A stretch of DNA of 64,000 nt, from positions 434,001-498,000 of the forward strand of contig JAKSIC010000001.1 of assembly GCA_024399015.1 (NCBI GenBank), given 5' to 3'. Numbering within the stretch: the first letter of the stretch is position 1; each line of letters starts with the position of its first letter. The translations under genes were made by a program, and so were the position numbers. This DNA is from Fibrobacter sp. GTDB taxonomy: Bacteria > Fibrobacterota > Fibrobacteria > Fibrobacterales > Fibrobacteraceae. The notes below the pieces were generated by a model. The model had not been told where the DNA came from, did not search any database, and saw only the letters and a program-made list of their open reading frames with translations. Positions 60,303 through 64,000 of the stretch are shown here, piece after piece.

Positions 60303-60581
60303 ATGTTCAGCAAGGTAAACGGGCAGTTTGGCAATACTGAACATTGTTACGCCATTGCAGGCCTTTCGCCTGCTGAAGCAGAGACTCTCTCCACGCGATT
60401 TGGCCAGCAGTCTTCCATCAATTGCAAATTAGACCCGGAACTCATGCAGAATGCAATCAACTTGATCGATGCAAAGTATAAATGCATGGACCAGGCCAAG
60501 CAAGCGCATTTCAACAAAAGCCTAACCGAAGGCATGACCGGAAGGGGCCGCTACCAGGAAAGAATCATGGCGGGGCTATAA
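60303..60581 (+). CDS. 92-residue protein of unknown function
   Basis: AAGGGG lies ahead of the ATG. The sequence has AIAGLSPAEAETLSTRFGQQ and a helical C-terminal half. No family recognised. It precedes the 43-bp tandem array by about 40 bases. Confidence 0.6.
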   Translation: MFSKVNGQFGNTEHCYAIAGLSPAEAETLSTRFGQQSSINCKLDPELMQNAINLIDAKYKCMDQAKQAHFNKSLTEGMTGRGRYQERIMAGL

Positions 60582-60623
60582 TTAAGACAGAAGGGATGCT
60601 TTCAAAAGGCACTCGCACCATCA

Positions 60624-61265
60624 TGCGCAAAAGATTTCGTTTGGCAAAATTTCGTTGCCGTATTTTGCGCATAGGATTGCCCGTAGGTAAAAAGCCGATG
60701 GTACTTAATACACATAGAATCATCCACCATAAAAAAGTTGTCGCAGGATAATGCACGTAAAATATACCGTAGGTAAAATTCTGTCGCTACATTTTGCACG
60801 TAAGATACACCGCAGGTAAAATTCTGTCGCTACATTTTGCACGTAAGATACACCGCAGGTAAAATTCTGTCGCTACATTTTGCACGTAAGATACACCGTA
60901 GATGAAAATCGGTTGCCGTATATTGCACGTAAAAAGCCCCATAGGAAAAAATTTCCCTAGAAAAATGCGCAAATGTTACGCCATGCGCCAAAGACGGACG
61001 CTATATAATGCGCGTAGAATTGCCCGCTGACATAAGGCGGGCGATATATATTGCGTGCATTATGGACCAACTGCAAAAATAGGCGGTACAGATTACGCGC
61101 AGAATCATCCATGGGTAAAAAATTGTCGCAGGATAATGCGCACAAGATAGCCCAGGCACCAAAAGATGCCCCATGATTTTGCACACAAAATTCACCGCCG
61201 AAAAATTACCGAGCATTTTCTTACGCGCATGATGGCCCACCCTAAAACAAATGAATGACAACAAA
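60624..61265. repeat. degenerate tandem array, exact 43-bp period, about 15 units
   Basis: The anchor TGCACGTA/TGCGCGTA starts at 60624, 60666, 60709, 60752, 60795, 60838, 60881, 60924, 60966, 61009, 61052, about 61095, 61137, 61180 and 61223, so steps are 42-43 bases throughout. Within a unit, CCG..GGTAAAA and TTGTCGC are further conserved blocks. The three central units (60752-60880) are nearly identical; the others are diverged but hold the register. Since 43 is not a multiple of three and stops occur, it is not a protein repeat. Confidence 0.9.
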
Positions 61266-61292
61266 AATACAGTGTCATACAATGGTCAAAAC

Positions 61293-61360
61293 GTGACACA
61301 AATGTGACAAAACTAGCATAAACTTTTACACAATCGTGACGTTCTGTGACCATCCGTGAC
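61293..61360. promoter_or_regulatory. helically phased GTGAC boxes
   Basis: GTGAC at 61293, 61304, 61336, 61346 and 61356: spacings 11, 32, 10 and 10, close to whole turns of DNA. They lie between the tandem array and the DUF6261 gene. Confidence 0.6.
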
Positions 61361-61460
61361 ATTCAAACTTCGTAGTTTAAGAGCAAGGCCGACGCGGAGC
61401 ACCCAAGCGGTGAACACGAAGGCCGAAACATCAAACAACTCTCAAAACGAGGTTACAAAT

Positions 61461-62291
61461 ATGAAAAACATGACTATTATCAACTTCCCCTCTCTCCGCA
61501 ACGACGAGTTCCTTGGCCTTCACACCGAAGGCGTAAAATACGCCAAGGCGGTTACCGACACGGAAATCCAGCAGGCCGCTACCGACTACGAAACAGCGGT
61601 GCAGAACCTGGGCGACTTCCTGAAAGCCAGCATCACCGAAACAGCGGCGAGCCTGGCGAAGAACCTGGACGAGGAACGCAACAAGATCTATGTGGCATGC
61701 CGCAACGTGGCCAAGGCTGCAGCCCGCATCCCCGACGCAAGCGCTGCCGAAACAGGAGCCTTGATCTGCAAGATTTTCAGCGAAAGCCCCTCCCCCCTCA
61801 ATAACAACCAGGTGCAATCCACAGGTATCATCCTGAACATCATCCAGGGCATCAAGGATATCGAAGCCGAAAAGCTGGAGGCCTGCGGATTCAAGGAATG
61901 GCTCGAAAGGCTGGAAAGCGTAAACAACAAGTTCGTCGAGGCCGACATGGCCAGGTTCTCGGAAAGCGGTTCCAGAGAACTGGAACACTGCAAGAAGCTG
62001 CGTGCCGCCTGTGTCGAGGCGTACAATGTCATGGTCGGCGCCGCAACATTCAAGGCTGCAGCCGGAAGCGAATCCTGCAAGGTATTCCTCGAAAGCATGG
62101 ACGCGGCCGTTGTCGCCAAGAAGCAGCAGGTGAAAATCCGCCGAGAACGAAAGAACAACGAACAGGGAGAAAACGGAAAACCGGCGAACAATGCGACCGA
62201 CAACGCGGCGGTCAATACCGAGAACGCGGCGGACAACGCTGCCCCCACCACGGACAATGCTTCCACGGTGGGTGTAGAAAATGCAGCATGA
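61461..62291 (+). CDS. DUF6261 family protein
   Basis: 276 residues from ATG 61461 (GAGG upstream; frame open to 61356). Opening MTIINFPSLRNDEFLGLHTE and the helical body fit DUF6261, a Bacteroidetes/Fibrobacteres family of unknown function. The C-terminal 50 residues are a low-complexity Asn/Ala/Thr tail. The leader contains AAGGCCGACGCGGAGC ... GAAGGCCG. A terminator follows. Confidence 0.7.
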   Translation: MKNMTIINFPSLRNDEFLGLHTEGVKYAKAVTDTEIQQAATDYETAVQNLGDFLKASITETAASLAKNLDEERNKIYVACRNVAKAAARIPDASAAETGALICKIFSESPSPLNNNQVQSTGIILNIIQGIKDIEAEKLEACGFKEWLERLESVNNKFVEADMARFSESGSRELEHCKKLRAACVEAYNVMVGAATFKAAAGSESCKVFLESMDAAVVAKKQQVKIRRERKNNEQGENGKPANNATDNAAVNTENAADNAAPTTDNASTVGVENAA

Positions 62292-62330
62292 TCTACACTA
62301 TACACATAAGGAAATAGGAGAAAATAAAAG

Positions 62331-62363
62331 TCCCGGCATCGCAATGATGTCGGGATGTTTTTT
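62331..62363 (+). terminator. terminator of the DUF6261 gene
   Basis: TCCCGGCATC / GATGTCGGGA (one wobble) with five-base loop followed by a T-run. Confidence 0.88.
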
Positions 62364-62408
62364 ATGCCAGAAAGCCTTCTGGGGAGATAATTTTTGAAAA
62401 TAGGGCTT

Positions 62409-62453
62409 TTTTACGGGAAAAACCATTTTTTTAGATACCCATTTCCCGTAATT
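62409..62453. repeat. 45-bp inverted-repeat unit (copy 3)
   Basis: Arms TTTACGGGAAAAA and ATTTCCCGTAAT around an AT-rich loop; same family as 12029-12073. Confidence 0.75.
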
Positions 62454-62608
62454 TATTAGGCTATTTGTAATAAATTGGTGGTTTGGGCTCATTTTTCCAT
62501 CGCAGCCTGGCCTAAAAGTGGGCCAAGACAATGAAAATGACTATGAAAATGGGCTGACCGGGGCTGTTTTCCCTTTTCAATGAGGTTTTTGGCATAGTTT
62601 GTCTGTAA

Positions 62609-62654
62609 AATTACGGGAAAAACTAGCCAAATCGAAGCCTTCTTCCCATAATTT
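62609..62654. repeat. 45-bp inverted-repeat unit (copy 4)
   Basis: Arms ATTACGGGAAAAA and TTCTTCCCATAAT; right arm has one change. Copies 3 and 4 are about 200 bases apart, as are copies 1 and 2. Confidence 0.7.
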
Positions 62655-62717
62655 TGGCACTTTTCCCAAAAAGATCTCCCGACGCGTTCCAAACCAGCGA
62701 TTTTCTGGGCGCGTTTT

Positions 62718-64000
62718 CTAGGCAAGCGACTTGCCGATTTCGTTGGCCTGCTTTTCCAGGAACTCGTCGATGGAAGTGGCCACCACGTCGGAACCGAAGT
62801 AGTTGATGTTGCGCTTGGCAAGTTCGTTGCAGGAGATAATCTGTGCCTGCTTGATCTTCAGAGCCTTGGGCAGGTGGGCAAAGAATTCCGTGTAGAACGG
62901 GTGTTCCACATTGATGTAGATGGTGCACACATTGTTGACCGTTTCGGCATAGTGCATTTCACCGCTCTTTCCGCCCTTGTATTCGCAGAATCCGCCCAGC
63001 CACTTGTTCTTGCGTTCGCGGGTGGGGTTCGGGTTTGCCTGGGGGCCACGGTGTTCGTGCTCCTTCCTGGGCTCGTTGGACTTGTTGTTTTCGCCATGGC
63101 GGTTTGCAGAGAGCAGCAGGTTGCTGTTCTGCTTGACGGTGGCGTCGTCGTAGGCCTTGGTGGTTTCGGGATCGTCCGGCTTGCCCATTTCCATTTCCTT
63201 GGTGCCGCGGTGGGCAACAAGCTTAATGGTAGGGCCAAGTTCATTCACCAGCTTGTCGCGAAGTTCCTGGTCCACCAATTCCTTGTCGCGGTCGCTGAGC
63301 ATCTTGGTGAAGCTGGAACCGAACAGGTAGTCGCAAGTGCCATCCACAAAGATTTCGGCACGGAAGCCGTTCAAACGGTTATGCTTGTGTTCCTCGAGGC
63401 CAAGCCATACGCCCTGACCCACAAGGCGGTGCTGGCGGTAGATATAAAGGCCCTGGGTACGCTGGTTACGGGCGCGGGCACCGTTGCGGTTTTCGGTAAG
63501 GTCGTCGGGAATCCAGTAGCACTTATACTTGATGGTGTGACCGTCCACATCGATTACGCCATCGTTCAGGAGTTCGCATTCGCCCATGCTGTTGGGCATG
63601 GGGTCCACAGGCACAACTTCGGCACCATCCACCTTGATGGTCACATTCTTGGAGAAGATGTACTTGTTAAAGATAAGGCCAAGGTCCGCCTTGATGCGGC
63701 CACAGAAATTGTCGTGGTTCTTGTTGACCAGCTTGTCCAACTTGGAAATGCGCACAAGGGTTCCGCTGACGGTCTGCTGGCCATCCACGGTGTTGCCGGC
63801 GAACATGGAAAGGTCCACATAGTCCGGCAAGTTTGCGATATCGAATTCCTGGAAATCCACCTGGATTTCGCTGCCGGTTTCGATGGCGTCGGTCAGGTCA
63901 ATCGATGCATAGGAAACGGTATCGGAGTCGGCACGCTTGGTGAACACTTCGAACATGCGGCCAATGCTGAAAGATGCGGTCTTGAGGCCGGCACCATACA
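62718..64000 (-). CDS. GHKL (Hsp90/MORC-like) ATPase, 5' part missing
   Basis: The frame enters from the right edge with YGAGLKTASFSIGRMF, the ATP-lid glycine motif (G-x-G-x-K-T-A) of GHKL ATPases. It continues for about 427 codons through a transducer-like domain (GLYIYRQHRLVGQGVWLGLE and HNRLNGFRAEIF) to the stop. The Asn and DxGxG motifs lie outside the window. Large stand-alone ATPases of this type occur beside restriction-like genes, but no partner is visible here. Confidence 0.85.
   Translation of the reverse strand, partial: YGAGLKTASFSIGRMFEVFTKRADSDTVSYASIDLTDAIETGSEIQVDFQEFDIANLPDYVDLSMFAGNTVDGQQTVSGTLVRISKLDKLVNKNHDNFCGRIKADLGLIFNKYIFSKNVTIKVDGAEVVPVDPMPNSMGECELLNDGVIDVDGHTIKYKCYWIPDDLTENRNGARARNQRTQGLYIYRQHRLVGQGVWLGLEEHKHNRLNGFRAEIFVDGTCDYLFGSSFTKMLSDRDKELVDQELRDKLVNELGPTIKLVAHRGTKEMEMGKPDDPETTKAYDDATVKQNSNLLLSANRHGENNKSNEPRKEHEHRGPQANPNPTRERKNKWLGGFCEYKGGKSGEMHYAETVNNVCTIYINVEHPFYTEFFAHLPKALKIKQAQIISCNELAKRNINYFGSDVVATSIDEFLEKQANEIGKSLA

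Noticed and set aside
60624-61265. CRISPR array
   Set aside because: Units follow each other without constant repeats and unique spacers; the whole 43-bp unit drifts, several blocks inside are conserved, and no cas gene is near.
60565-61282. Several minus-strand frames of 60-90 codons over the tandem array
   Set aside because: They follow the non-triplet 43-bp period, have no ribosome sites and no consistent reading frame; they are by-products of the repeat.

Overview
The window is best explained as a chromosome segment of a Fibrobacter-type bacterium. The strongest taxonomic sign is a lipoprotein with two FISUMP domains (Fibrobacter succinogenes major paralogous domain) at 41.7-43.1 kb. The Gram-negative envelope genes, the OstA-like/LptC/LptB/RpoN/HPF/HprK gene order and the recurrent small intergenic hairpin repeats agree with this.

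Region 1 (1-21.7 kb) is conserved chromosome. It holds a hybrid sensor kinase (cut by the window edge), a serine hydrolase, a DksA/TraR-like regulator, an MCE/MlaD lipid-transport protein overlapping HPr kinase, HPF, and an lptC-ostA-lptB-rpoN operon read leftwards. After these come a small coiled-coil membrane protein, tRNA-Ser(GCT), a bifunctional class A PBP, a lipoprotein, a TSUP permease, a GIY-YIG protein, NhaA and a DUF4153 membrane protein.

Region 2 (21.7-43 kb) is accessory and heavily rearranged. It opens with a highly structured ~390-nt leader ahead of a divergent sigma-70-like protein. Then come two paralogous sets of unknown genes, an AT-rich two-gene module, and a run of toxin-antitoxin or nuclease modules: HigA-ImmA with a broken toxin, GNAT toxin/antitoxin, NYN, two DUF1016/PDDEXK nucleases (one broken by an IS3 element) and PIN/antitoxin. 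Broken RhuM pieces lie among them. The modules are separated by a ~55-bp hairpin repeat and by a repeated upstream element plus strong sigma-70-type promoters. Several modules have long structured leaders, and two nuclease genes have an intrinsic terminator directly before the ribosome binding site.

Region 3 (43-54.5 kb) looks like a defence island. It has a methyltransferase, an HNH nuclease, a PLD-DEAD helicase-DUF3427 protein and a NUDIX hydrolase, with overlaps or short gaps, followed by a DUF262/HNH (GmrSD-like) protein and an AAA15 ATPase plus DUF4435 pair resembling PARIS.

Region 4 (54.5-64 kb) carries Rpn/PDDEXK transposase-like proteins, a GNAT/antitoxin pair, an XRE-ImmA regulator with a palindromic operator, and a small secreted protein. 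It also has an exact 43-bp-period degenerate tandem array of about 15 units, phased GTGAC boxes, a DUF6261 protein and a GHKL ATPase cut by the right edge.

All functional calls come from reading motifs in the sequence. No database search was run.
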